DNA from: Pseudomonas pudica
Lineage (GTDB): Bacteria; Pseudomonadota; Gammaproteobacteria; Pseudomonadales; Pseudomonadaceae
DNA: 62,520 nucleotides
Direction: 5' to 3'
Assembly (NCBI RefSeq): GCF_015680405.1
Contig: NZ_JADLJS010000031.1
Span: forward strand, 1-62,520
In this document: positions 24,243 through 33,063 of the stretch, one piece after another
How the letters are laid out: each line of letters starts with the position of its first letter
Numbering within the stretch: position 1 is the first letter of the stretch
Position numbers and translations under genes: made by a program
Notes under the pieces: model-generated
What the model saw: only the letters and a program-made list of their open reading frames with translations
Database searches by the model: none
Told to the model about the DNA's origin: nothing

Positions 24243-25435
24243 GGTCGTAACTCCTGCAGTTGCTCGATGCTTCGGTAGGCGCCCAAGTAACCCAGGTCTG
24301 CCAGCAACTGCTCGAAGCTCCACGCGATCAACCCACCGGGTTGGCGCAGCGGTGCCGCCGCCTGCCAGCCGATAAGGCAGGCAACGCGCCCGGCATAGCT
24401 CGGGTCCAGCGAGCCGTCGGCGCGCACCAGGTCGCCGTTGGAGGCCAGTGCCGGCCCTGGGCCTTCAAAGAACCAGGCAATGCTGTCCGGGGCCATTGCC
24501 AGCGGTTGCGGCTGGTGCTTGTCCCACAGCAACAGCGACTCGTTCTCGTAGCACAGGCGCAAGCTGCCTTCTGGGCTGTCGAGGTCGATGCGGCCAATGT
24601 CAAAGCCGCCTTGGGTAGTCACGCCGGCGTGGGTCAGGCGCGCATTGCGGGACAGGCAGCGGGCCATCAGGCCGAACTGGCCAAGCCAGTCGAGCACGGC
24701 CTGGCAAGTGTGCAGCTGCCCCGCAGCCAGGGCTCTGCCCAGCGCCAGGGCGCGGCTGAGGGTGCCGCGCAGCGGCAGCGCGGAAGGCAGCTGGTCGGGG
24801 CGCATGCACCATAGCGCCAGGCCACCGAACTCACCGAACGCCGGCGAGCCGACCACAGGGCGCAACATCTGCTCGGCGATCACATTGGCGTTTTCCGGGT
24901 ACCCCCGGGCCTCGGCCGGCGGCGTCACATTCAGCTCCACCACCAGTCCGCCCTGGCTGACCACGAACGCCGGCCGCGGTGGTATACCGGCAGCAGCGAA
25001 GGTGAGCATCGGCAATGAGGGCACCGCGCGCCCGGCGCCGTCCGCATCGACCACCGCCAGGCCCAGCTTGGCGGCGGCCAGGCACGCAACCACAAAGCCT
25101 AGCGCGCCGCTCTCCGGCGGCACCACGTAGGCAAGCTCGCGGCCCTGCTCATTCAAGCGCTGGCGCAAGCATTCCAGTGCCTGGATCGGCCCGAGTGGGT
25201 ACTCGCAACCCCCGATCGTTTCCGGTGCACCCATGTATGCCACAACCGCGGCGTCGCCAGCACGGGCCTCATCCACCGTGACCACCCTGACGCGGTCGTG
25301 TCGGTAGAATTCCCCGACCTTGAACGCGGCCAGCAAGTGCCGGGCCGACGCCAAGGTGCCACCACCACCACTGCCAAAGAAACAACCACCGTTGATCAAC
25401 GCTTGCAGATCCTTGTGCTCCAGCTCGAACGCCAT
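24239..25435 (-). CDS. DUF917 / S-methyl thiohydantoin desulfurase-domain protein
   Basis: 398 residues, start preceded by caggag. The N-terminal glycine-rich signature GCFFGSGGGGTLASARHLL (about residues 18-36) and PETIGGCEYPLGPIQALECL mark the DUF917 family, now named for S-methyl thiohydantoin desulfurase. Family members occur beside hydantoinases and racemases. Here it is translationally coupled to the racemase and follows a sigma-54 activator gene by 30 bp. A cytosolic enzyme acting on a cyclic ureide or thiohydantoin is the inference; the true substrate is unknown. Confidence 0.83.
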   Translation of the reverse strand: MAFELEHKDLQALINGGCFFGSGGGGTLASARHLLAAFKVGEFYRHDRVRVVTVDEARAGDAAVVAYMGAPETIGGCEYPLGPIQALECLRQRLNEQGRELAYVVPPESGALGFVVACLAAAKLGLAVVDADGAGRAVPSLPMLTFAAAGIPPRPAFVVSQGGLVVELNVTPPAEARGYPENANVIAEQMLRPVVGSPAFGEFGGLALWCMRPDQLPSALPLRGTLSRALALGRALAAGQLHTCQAVLDWLGQFGLMARCLSRNARLTHAGVTTQGGFDIGRIDLDSPEGSLRLCYENESLLLWDKHQPQPLAMAPDSIAWFFEGPGPALASNGDLVRADGSLDPSYAGRVACLIGWQAAAPLRQPGGLIAWSFEQLLADLGYLGAYRSIEQLQELRP

Positions 25436-25465
25436 GATCGTGCTCCTGCTTTCCGGTTGAGGGGA

Positions 25466-27724
25466 TCAGCTCGACAAACGTGCCAGCCAGCTACGCACGT
25501 TGCTGGCGGGCGGGTAGTCCAGTTGCGGGTCGAGACCGCGAAGCGCACGCACCAGGATCGACTGCACCTGGGCGCCACGTTCGCTGCGTTCGAGCAACCG
25601 GGCCAATTCCAAGGCGGCGTGCAGCCGCGCCGGCACCACGCCGAGGGTCAGCGCGGTGGACAAGGCGACGCGCAGGGTCGCCTCGGCTTCGCGGTCGTCG
25701 CCAAGCGCCAGCAGCGCCCGGCCACGTAACAGCATCAGTTCGCACAGGTAGGCGCGCTCCTGATGGTCCTGGGCCAGGTCGAGGGCGACATCCACCAGCT
25801 CCAGGCAGGCTTCTGCCCGCCCGCCCAGCAACAGCACTTCGCCGCGCTTCCAGGCCTGGAAGCCATGAAACAGAAGGCCGCCGTTACGCAGTACATGCTG
25901 CTGGTAGCCTTCGGCAATGGCCTGTTCACCGGCTTCGTACTCACCCGATATGCCCTGGTGATAGCCGCGCAGGATCATGCCCACGCCCCGGTAGAAGGAG
26001 AACTCGTGGCGCGCACTGAGCAGCTCCAGTTCGCGGGCCTGGCGCCCGAGTGCATCGCGCTCGCCCAGCACTGCGGCGAGCCAGGCCGCGCCCTGCAGGG
26101 CGACCGCGCGGTTGAAGGAGTTGTCGACCGCCTGCTCGGCGCGGGACTGCAAGCGGGCCAGCGCCTGGCGCGCCTGGCTGAACAGGCCCAGCTCGAAGGC
26201 GGCCAGGCCTTCGAAGGTGCGGGCCAGGCCCACCAGGTCCAGCCCCTGGTTCGATGGCCAACTGGCCTGGTCGTCCTCCAGCAGCCTGCCGCGCGTCAGG
26301 CAGGCCAGGCTTTCCTCGAAATCGCCGAGCCAGAACAGGGTGTTGGCCATGGCCAGGTGGGCCTCGATGCGCAGTGCCTCGCCACCGGCTATCTGCGCCT
26401 GCTGCAGCATCTGTTGTGCCGTAGCGCGGGCCTCTGCCAGTTCCAGGCCCATCAACAGGGTGGTCCACAGCCCGAACGACACCGACGCCATCTCTTGCGC
26501 CTGGCCTTGGCGCGCGGCCAAGGCCTGGGCGTCCCGGTAGCTGGCCAGGCTGGTGATGCTCAACCAGCCCTCGATACTGCGAAAGCTAACCCCCAATAAC
26601 CGGTGCAACTCAAATTGCAAACGCCACAGGTCCTTGCCCTCGTAGACCCGCTCGGCTACTTCCAGGCCTTTCTGCAAAGGGCCCAGGGCGCCGCGGAAGT
26701 CGGCCCCGTCGATCAGCTTGCGGCCTTCGGCCAGGTAGCGTTCCACGGTCAGGCGCAAGTCCTGGCGCAACCGGACCCGCCGCTCGATCACCTTGCGATT
26801 GACCCCCAACAGCTGCGCCGCAGCACTCTTGTTGCCGTTGCAGCGGTTCAGCGCATGCTCGATCAGCAGTGTTTCCACCGCCGCCAGCTTGTCCGGCCCC
26901 TCAAGCCCGAGCAGCGCTTCGGCCAGCTCTACGGCAAGCGCAGAGGCGGGCGAGGGCCGTGCCAGCAACTGCTCGAGGGTTTCCCGGTCAACCAGTGGTG
27001 ACGGGGCCAAGGTGCCGATGCGATCGATCGAATTGCGCAGTTCGCGCACATTGCCCGGCCAGTCTCGCTGGCACAGCAGCTCCAGTGCTGCTGCATCGAA
27101 GTGCAGCGGTCGCCGTTGCTGACGGCAGAAGTGCTCGATCAGGTCCGGGATGTCCTCCCGCCGCTCGTTCAGCCCCGGCAGTTCGAGCTCGAACACCGAC
27201 AAGCGGTAGTACAGGTCTTCGCGAAAGCGCTCCTCGGCCACCAGGTGCTTGAGGTCACGGTGGGTGGCCGCCACCACCCTGCCGCGGAAGTGCCGGCTCT
27301 CGCTGCTGCCGAGTGGCCGGTACTGCCCGGTTTCCAGCACCCGCAGCAGCTTCGGCTGCAGGGCCAAGGGCAGTTCGCCGATCTCGTCGAGGAACAAAGT
27401 TCCCGCCCCAGCCATCTGCAGATGGCCCATGCGTTCGCCAACCGCGCCGGTGAACGCGCCGCGGGCATGCCCAAACAGCTCGGACTCGAGCAATTGCTCG
27501 GGGATCGCCCCGCAGTTGAGGTCGATGAACGGTTTGCCCGGTGCGCTCAGGCGGTGCAGTTGCTGGGCGATGACTTCCTTGCCGGCTCCCGTCGGGCCAA
27601 AGATCAGCACCGGCCGGTCGCTCTGCGCCACCCGCCGCAGCAGGGCTTGCAATGCCTGCATGGCAGGTGAACGGCCAGGCACGCCGTCCTCGTCGCCCGG
27701 GTGCGTGGTGCACAGTGGCTCCAT
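25466..27724 (-). CDS. Sigma-54-dependent activator with C-terminal repeat domain
   Basis: 752 residues from ATG 27724 (cgagga upstream); a 35-residue upstream extension lacks a ribosome site. The AAA+ domain starts almost at the N-terminus: Walker A GPTGAGKE (43-50), sigma-54 contact loop GAFTGA (89-94), Walker B TLFLDE (109-114), and WPGNVREL (222-229). A Fis-type helix-turn-helix is near 283-318 (CNGNKSAAAQLLGVNRKVIE). About 430 further residues of alpha-helical, TPR-like repeats follow. The domain order is unusual: the putative sensor is C-terminal and no receiver, GAF or PAS domain precedes AAA+. It lies between the OPT gene and the DUF917 gene on the same strand and probably controls them. 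Confidence 0.9.
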   Translation of the reverse strand: MEPLCTTHPGDEDGVPGRSPAMQALQALLRRVAQSDRPVLIFGPTGAGKEVIAQQLHRLSAPGKPFIDLNCGAIPEQLLESELFGHARGAFTGAVGERMGHLQMAGAGTLFLDEIGELPLALQPKLLRVLETGQYRPLGSSESRHFRGRVVAATHRDLKHLVAEERFREDLYYRLSVFELELPGLNERREDIPDLIEHFCRQQRRPLHFDAAALELLCQRDWPGNVRELRNSIDRIGTLAPSPLVDRETLEQLLARPSPASALAVELAEALLGLEGPDKLAAVETLLIEHALNRCNGNKSAAAQLLGVNRKVIERRVRLRQDLRLTVERYLAEGRKLIDGADFRGALGPLQKGLEVAERVYEGKDLWRLQFELHRLLGVSFRSIEGWLSITSLASYRDAQALAARQGQAQEMASVSFGLWTTLLMGLELAEARATAQQMLQQAQIAGGEALRIEAHLAMANTLFWLGDFEESLACLTRGRLLEDDQASWPSNQGLDLVGLARTFEGLAAFELGLFSQARQALARLQSRAEQAVDNSFNRAVALQGAAWLAAVLGERDALGRQARELELLSARHEFSFYRGVGMILRGYHQGISGEYEAGEQAIAEGYQQHVLRNGGLLFHGFQAWKRGEVLLLGGRAEACLELVDVALDLAQDHQERAYLCELMLLRGRALLALGDDREAEATLRVALSTALTLGVVPARLHAALELARLLERSERGAQVQSILVRALRGLDPQLDYPPASNVRSWLARLSS

Positions 27725-27848
27725 GAGAATCCATCCTCGTTGGGGTGAGCCAGGCAATGAGGTATAGCAGAGCGACGCGGCCGCTGCTGCGTGTCCGGGT
27801 GGCCACTGGTCAGAACGTGGCTGCGGCATGGCCGCGCGACGCCAACCG

Positions 27849-29606
27849 CTACAGCATCCGCACCATCTCCCAGAACGATGCCGCCACCCCGGTAATGCTT
27901 TCCCCGGCGATCAGCCCCGCTGCGGCCGTGATTGCAAACCGCTCTGTAACGCTCGGCCAACGGCAACCGACCAGCCAGGTAACCACCGCGCCGAGCCCCA
28001 TCATCATGCTGATCGATGCCGGCAGTATGAACGCCAGGCCCAGCGCGCCGGTACTCGGCAGCCAACGCGCCACCCGCTGCGGCAGCAGGCTGTCCAGCGC
28101 GCCCAGCAGTACGCCAGCCGCGCTGCCGGCCAAAATTGCCCAGCGCAGCTCTGGCGCCAGCGCCCCCAGCCCTTGCATCAGGGTCTGGGCCACGGCTTTC
28201 CAGGTAGCCACGGCTGGTGCGGGCCATTGCTCGGTGAGCAGCAAGGTCTGCGGGTCGGGAATCAGCAACAGGTACACCAGCACGCCGACCACGCTGCCTA
28301 TAAGGATGCCCAGGCACTGTGCAATCAGTTGCTTGTGCGGCGTGGCGCCGATCGCTTGGCCAACCTTGAAGTCGTTCATCAGGTCGGTGGCTTGCCCGGC
28401 CGCGCCACCGGCGGTGTTGGCGCTCATCAGGTTGATGGCCACCTGGCCTGGTGCAACCAGGCCAAAGCTCAGCTGCGACAGCTTGCCGATGGCGCCGATC
28501 GGCGCAATACCGGTGGCGCCGACCACGCGCGCGGCGACCACCGCAAGGCAGATCGCCAAGGGAATGCTCAGCAGCGCCATCCACCAGTCGATGGCGAACA
28601 GCAACGCCTGAAGCGCCACCACCAGCGCAATGGACAATAGAAGCCCGCAGGCAGGCGCCAGGGAAAACCGCCCACGGGCGTGCGCTACCCGGCTTGCCTG
28701 CGCTTCGGCGAGCCTTTGCCGGGGCATTTGCAACAGGCGGGCCGACAATGAAGTCAGGGTTGCGCATACCATCAGGCTGACGCCCGGCCACAACAGCCAC
28801 TCCACCAGGGTGGCGAACTGCGGGCCGCTGGCGTTCGGGGCCAGCACCACCAAGGCATGGTCGACCAGCCAAGGTGCCAGCCCGCCCCACGCCAGCGCGG
28901 CGCCGAACAGCAGCGTAAGGCCCACCCGGATGCCGATGATGCCGCCGAAGCCGACCAGCATCAGCGAAGGATCGAGCGTGAATGTCAGGCGCTCGAGCAC
29001 TGGCGAGGGTGCCCAGCGCGGTATCGCCCAGACGAACCCGTCAATCCACTTCACCAGCCCCGACAGCAACGCGGCGCTGCACAGTACCTTTATCCGCATC
29101 ATGGCTTCGTGGCCGTGGCGGTAGATCTGCTGCAAGGTCTCCAGGGTCGCCATGCCCTCGGGGAACTTCAGGCCATGGTCATCGAGCAGGGCGGGGCGCA
29201 GATACCAGGCGATCCAGATGCCCAGGAAGCTCACGGAGAACACCCAGGCCATCATCGGCAGCGGGTCGAGTTGGTGACCGGTGAGCAGGGTATAGGCGGG
29301 GATCGGTGCGACCAGCCCGCCAGAAACGATGGACGCGGCGGCCGAGGCCACGGTCTGGTTGATGTTGCTTTCGTGCAACGTCCATGCGGGCCGGCCGTTG
29401 CTGCGCCCTGCCAGGCCCTGCCACAGGGTGAAGCCGACCAGCAAGGCGATGATCGACATGTTGAACGACCAGCCGATCCGAAGGCCCGCGTACACATTCG
29501 AGGGTGTCAGCAGAACGCCCAGCACTACGCCGGTGAGCACCGCCCGCGGGCTCAGTTCACGTTCGATGCGAACCTGGGGAGGGGCGGTGGACGGGGCAGA
29601 TCTCAT
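27849..29606 (-). CDS. OPT-family oligopeptide/small-molecule transporter
   Basis: 585 residues from ATG 29606 (aaggga upstream). About 14 hydrophobic helices. OPT hallmarks include LLTPSNVYAGLRIGWSFNMS near the N-terminus, ESNINQTVASAAASIVSGG and GGAAGQATDLMNDFKVGQ. OPT carriers import peptides or metal chelates with protons. Co-directional with the sigma-54 activator and the DUF917/racemase pair, it may take up a hydantoin-like or peptide-derived substrate for that pathway. Confidence 0.88.
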   Translation of the reverse strand: MRSAPSTAPPQVRIERELSPRAVLTGVVLGVLLTPSNVYAGLRIGWSFNMSIIALLVGFTLWQGLAGRSNGRPAWTLHESNINQTVASAAASIVSGGLVAPIPAYTLLTGHQLDPLPMMAWVFSVSFLGIWIAWYLRPALLDDHGLKFPEGMATLETLQQIYRHGHEAMMRIKVLCSAALLSGLVKWIDGFVWAIPRWAPSPVLERLTFTLDPSLMLVGFGGIIGIRVGLTLLFGAALAWGGLAPWLVDHALVVLAPNASGPQFATLVEWLLWPGVSLMVCATLTSLSARLLQMPRQRLAEAQASRVAHARGRFSLAPACGLLLSIALVVALQALLFAIDWWMALLSIPLAICLAVVAARVVGATGIAPIGAIGKLSQLSFGLVAPGQVAINLMSANTAGGAAGQATDLMNDFKVGQAIGATPHKQLIAQCLGILIGSVVGVLVYLLLIPDPQTLLLTEQWPAPAVATWKAVAQTLMQGLGALAPELRWAILAGSAAGVLLGALDSLLPQRVARWLPSTGALGLAFILPASISMMMGLGAVVTWLVGCRWPSVTERFAITAAAGLIAGESITGVAASFWEMVRML

Positions 29607-29739
29607 GGCAATCCCTTGTCGGAGTGGTAAGCGCGCTTTGCACAACTGAGCCACTGCTGCCACAAAGGTTCACTGTTGCTTCTGGTTGTGAAAGGTGTCC
29701 AGCAACAGCCTCGAAGTGCTAGTGGCGACAGCGTCGTGT

Positions 29740-29970
29740 CTCAAGAAAAGTGCTGTGCACAGGGGCTCGCTTTTGCTGACATTGCCGAATCAAGAGAGAT
29801 TCGTTCCGAAAACCAGTTGGCCGCGTTGATCACCGCTTTGCATCGCTGTGCCCAAGGCCAGTTGCAGGTCACGCTGGTGGGGGCTGGCCTGTGATACGGC
29901 GTTCACGGTGCCGCTGTTCGATGAGTTCATGCGGCGTATCATGCCGGGCGATGATTGGCGGATGGGCTAG
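29740..29970 (+). pseudogene. Relic of an AAA ATPase (ATP-binding protein) gene
   Basis: One frame reads LAALITALHRCAQGQLQVTL then VGAGL before a stop at 29892. The +1 frame from 29893 continues DTAFTVPLFDEFMRRIMPG to a stop at 29968. I recognise the first as an internal segment and the second as the C-terminal segment of a common plasmid/island-associated AAA ATPase of about 380 residues. The centre and the 5' part are missing, so this is decayed debris of a mobile or accessory gene. No start codon context is preserved. Confidence 0.5.
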
Positions 29971-30142
29971 CCTGCTTTAAGGGCATGCAAGCCGCAACCA
30001 CAGGCAACGGTCCTCCCTGATTGCCAGTGCGACTGTAAAGATATGCAAAGTTTCCCCGTGCCATCACTCCGCAGCTCTAGAATCCGCGCGCTGCCGAACC
30101 GGCCAACGGCCGGCAGCAGATCTAGCCTTGTGGAGCGTTGCA

Positions 30143-30304
30143 ATGAAGTCGAAACACCTTTTCCGCGCAGCCCTGGTTGCGGCGCTGGTATCGGCCTTGT
30201 CAGGCTGCTGGATGTTCATGCCGCCGGGTGGTGGCGGTGGTCATGGCGGTGGCCACGGTGGGGGCGGTGGCTTTGGCGGTCATCAGGGCGGTGGCCCTCG
30301 CTAA
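30143..30304 (+). CDS. Small Gly/His-rich lipoprotein
   Basis: A 53-residue gene: ATG 30143, TAA 30302. A type II signal peptide is visible: MKSKHLFRAALVAALVSAL followed by the lipobox LSGC with Cys22. The mature part is WMFMPPGGGG followed by Gly/His repeats (HGGGHGGGGG and similar). It is likely an outer-membrane-anchored small lipoprotein, possibly metal-binding through His. The ribosome site is ggagcg. Function unknown. Confidence 0.65.
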   Translation: MKSKHLFRAALVAALVSALSGCWMFMPPGGGGGHGGGHGGGGGFGGHQGGGPR

Positions 30305-30384
30305 GCTGACCTTGCGATGGAGCGCACAGCCTCGGCCGGGACGCAAAAGCGTACCCGGCGCGAGCGCACACACCTCGGTTCAGC

Positions 30385-31239
30385 TCACCCCGACCGCCCA
30401 AACCGCTTGCGATACTCCGCCGGCGTAACCCCCACATGCTTCACGAACGCCCGCCGCAACGTATCCGCATTGGCAAACCCACACAGCGCCGCCACCTGCT
30501 TCGGTGCCTCTCGCCCAGCCTCCAGCCGCGCCCGCGCAGCATTCACCCGCGCCAGCTCCACCCACGCGGCCGGGGTCATCCCCACATCACCCTGAAACAC
30601 CCGCGCAAAATGCCTCGGGCTCAGCCCAACCCGCGCAGCCAGGCTGGCAACCCCGTGGTCCAGTGCAGGGTTGGCGGCCACGTAACGCTGCAACCCCTGC
30701 AATGCCGAACGCCCAACCGGTGATGTCCCACCTTGCCGGCTGAACTGCAGTTGCCCCCCAGGCCGCTTGAAGTACATGACCAGGTGCCCCGCAACCAGCT
30801 TGGCAATATCTCGCCCCAGGTCTTCCTCCACCAGGGCCAGTGCCAGGTCCAGCCCGGCCGTTACCCCCGCAGCGGTACGCAGGTTGCCGTCATGCACCTG
30901 AATGGCATCGGCATCCACCTGCACCCGCGGATAACGCTCGGCCAGCGGCTGCGCCACGGCCCAATGGGTGGTCACACGCCGGTCATCCAGCAGCCCGGCA
31001 GCCGCCAGTGCAAACGCCCCCGTGCACACCGAGCCGTAACGCCGGCAAGCGCCCGCGCGTTGCCGCAGCCAGTCGAGAATGCCGGGGCGCAGGTATTGCT
31101 CGGCAGCCTGCGGTGTGCCGGCGACCAGCAGGGTGTCGATTGCCTCCAGGTCTTCGCCGATCCAGCCGTCGGCCACCAGGCGCGTACCAGAAGAACTCAC
31201 CAGCGGCCCCGGTTCGCAGGCCACCGGCAAATTCAACTG
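30385..31239 (-). pseudogene. 5'-truncated GlxA-type AraC-family regulator
   Basis: The reading frame contains most of a DJ-1/PfpI domain (IDTLLVAGTPQAAEQYL, YGSVCTGAFALAAAGLLDD, HWAVAQPLAERYP) and a complete C-terminal AraC DNA-binding domain (SLAARVGLSPRHFARVFQ, VAALCGFANADTLRRAF). About 40-50 N-terminal residues of a GlxA protein are missing. Homology begins at about 31239, only some 16 bp from a REP element at 31255-31300. The frame continues through the REP into antisense of the nucleotidase gene, which is not protein-like. It has therefore lost its promoter and start and is probably non-functional, unless an internal start gives a shortened regulator. Confidence 0.7.
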
Positions 31240-31246
31240 TTGCGCG

Positions 31247-32296
31247 TCAATCCTGGGGCCGCCTTGCGGCCCTTTCGCGACACAAGGCCGCTCCCACAGG
31301 TTCAGCGACAACCTCGGGAGCAACGCTGTACCTGTGGGGTACGTCGAACGCAGAGTCCGCCGCCGAACGCTCGCGATTCGCCACCCCGAACGGCACATGC
31401 ACCATCGGCAAATCCCCCGCCGGCGATTGCAAATGGCTGCGCTGGTCATCAAAGAACACATGCGGCTTCAGTATCGACAGCACCCTGGGTTTTTCCATCC
31501 CGCCCAGAAAGAAGCACTCGTCCGGCGAAACGCCCCAGTCTTTCAACGTTGTCACTACCCGCTCGTGCGAAGGGGCATTGCGCGCCGTCACGATGGCAAT
31601 CCGCAAGATGCGCTTGTACGCCGGGTCTTCGGCCAACTTGCGGTCCTCGAGCATGCGAATCAGCGAAAGCTTGCGGTACAGGTCGGCCAACGGCCCCGGC
31701 GAATGCGGGATGCCCTTGCGCACGCGTTCATGCTCCTGAAAATCGTCCAGGTTGTCGTCGCGCTTGTACACGCGCTCGGCCTCGTCATCGGCAATCACCC
31801 CGTCAAAGTCGAAGGCTACCCGCAGTTCGGTGTCGATCTCGTCATCGTAGATGCGTGTCGGCAGCACCCGCCCGGCCGGGTAGTTGGCGTCGATGGCTTT
31901 CTGCACATCTTCCTCGTTGGCGCTGAGGAACAGCGAGGCATTGAACGCCGGTATGTACTCGTAGGGCGAGCGGCCCGACATGAACGCCGCGCGGGTGATG
32001 TCCAGCTGGTAGTGGCTGATCGAGCGAAACACCCGCAGGCCGGTTTCCGGCGAGTTGCGCGATAGCAGCACCACCTCCACCGGCAACTGCTCGGGGAAGG
32101 CCTGATTGATGCTCAGGAAGCGGCGGATGAACGGGAACGCCACGCCTTTGGGGAAGGGTTCGTCCAGGTTCTGCTGCTGGTGCTGGCGGTAAGCCTCGAC
32201 GCCCTGGGTCTGGTAGATGTCGTCCGAGACGGTGAGGTCGAACAGCGCACTCGAAGCAACGCCGATGACCAGTTTCTGTTCGATGGGATAGGGCAT
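31247..32296 (-). CDS. 5'-nucleotidase family protein with REP-encoded C-terminal tail
   Basis: 349 residues, start preceded by caggag. Haloacid-dehalogenase-like features of the 5'-nucleotidase (PF06189-type) family: VAFDFDGVIADDEAE, ECFFLGGMEKPRVL and HVFFDDQRSHL. It would dephosphorylate nucleoside 5'-monophosphates in the cytosol. The last 18 residues, EPVGAALCRERAARRPQD, are translated from a REP element (31255-31300) and replace or extend the native C-terminus. The catalytic core is upstream and intact. Confidence 0.85.
   Translation of the reverse strand: MPYPIEQKLVIGVASSALFDLTVSDDIYQTQGVEAYRQHQQQNLDEPFPKGVAFPFIRRFLSINQAFPEQLPVEVVLLSRNSPETGLRVFRSISHYQLDITRAAFMSGRSPYEYIPAFNASLFLSANEEDVQKAIDANYPAGRVLPTRIYDDEIDTELRVAFDFDGVIADDEAERVYKRDDNLDDFQEHERVRKGIPHSPGPLADLYRKLSLIRMLEDRKLAEDPAYKRILRIAIVTARNAPSHERVVTTLKDWGVSPDECFFLGGMEKPRVLSILKPHVFFDDQRSHLQSPAGDLPMVHVPFGVANRERSAADSAFDVPHRYSVAPEVVAEPVGAALCRERAARRPQD
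31255..31300. repeat. REP element inside the 3' end of the nucleotidase gene
   Basis: ggggccgccttgcggccctt plus cgcgacacaaggccgctcccacagg-type tail, closely matching the REP at 45117-45159. It forms the C-terminal codons of the 5'-nucleotidase and marks the break point of the truncated GlxA-type regulator. Confidence 0.85.
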
Positions 32297-32358
32297 GAAG
32301 CAACTCCTGAGCGTGAGCTGAAGGCAAGTGTACCGCGCGCTTAGCGGCGCTGTTGGCG

Positions 32359-32850
32359 TCAGATCAGGATGTAGTCGTTACGCACCACCACCGGCTCGTG
32401 TGCGCCTTCGACCAGGTGCACGAACTGGCCTGCTACCTGGTCGATCGCCAGGCAGTCGTCGACAGCCAGCAAGGCATCGGTATGCGGCTTCAGCCAGTCC
32501 GCCTGCATGCGTTGCTTGCCCAGGGCCTTGGCCTCGGTCTTGTTGTGGGCGGTGACCAGCAGGTAGCGGTGGGCCTCGCCGAACACTTCGCGTTCATAAC
32601 CACCGAGGTTGATGAAGTACAGGCGCAGCGCACCGCGGGCGGGGGCGTGCGGGCGCAGTTCGATGCGCTGGCCGTCGACACCATGCACCTCCAGCCACGA
32701 ATCGATGTGCAAACCTTTCGGGCTGCCGAACCAGGCCTGGCGCAACTGCGGGTAGGCCTGTTCGAAGGTGTCGGCCAGGGCGAACACCACATCGTGAACT
32801 TCGATCTTGGCGCCGGGGTGGCGGCCTCCGAGCATGACGACGTAAAGCAT
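32359..32850 (-). CDS. DUF1543 domain-containing protein
   Basis: 163 residues, start preceded by aaagga. The N-terminus LYVVMLGGRHPGAKIEVHDV and the central FINLGGYEREVFGEAHRYLL are typical of DUF1543 proteins, which have one or two such units. Role is unknown; the protein is soluble and cytosolic. Located 63 bp upstream of the nucleotidase on the same strand, so co-transcription is possible. Confidence 0.85.
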   Translation of the reverse strand: MLYVVMLGGRHPGAKIEVHDVVFALADTFEQAYPQLRQAWFGSPKGLHIDSWLEVHGVDGQRIELRPHAPARGALRLYFINLGGYEREVFGEAHRYLLVTAHNKTEAKALGKQRMQADWLKPHTDALLAVDDCLAIDQVAGQFVHLVEGAHEPVVVRNDYILI

Positions 32851-32953
32851 GGGCGGTCCTTTGCGGGGCTAACGTAAGAATGCGGCATTGTACTGCCTGA
32901 TTCGCGGATGCCGCTTTCATGGAACTGCACAGGACTCACTGAATTAGCAGGGC

Positions 32954-33043
32954 CCCTGTGGGAGCGGCTTTAGCCGCGAACACCGGCGCAGCCGGTGCCA
33001 TACACTGTGTTGGATTCTTCGCGGCAAAGCCGCTCCCACAGGG
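32954..33043. repeat. Inverted REP pair (BIME)
   Basis: Copy 32954-32997 (ccctgtgggagcggctttag type, with accggcgcagccggt stem) and copy 33015-33043 (cgcggcaaagccgctcccac type) face each other. They fill the intergenic region between DUF1543 and the LysR gene end and probably terminate the LysR transcript. Confidence 0.8.
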
Positions 33044-33063
33044 TACGCGTACCGTTTGCGAAT

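Noticed and set aside
29607..29720. Sigma-54 -24/-12 promoter upstream of the OPT gene
   Set aside because: The closest candidate on the leftward strand has GG-N9-GC spacing instead of GG-N10-GC and a poor consensus, so it was not called.
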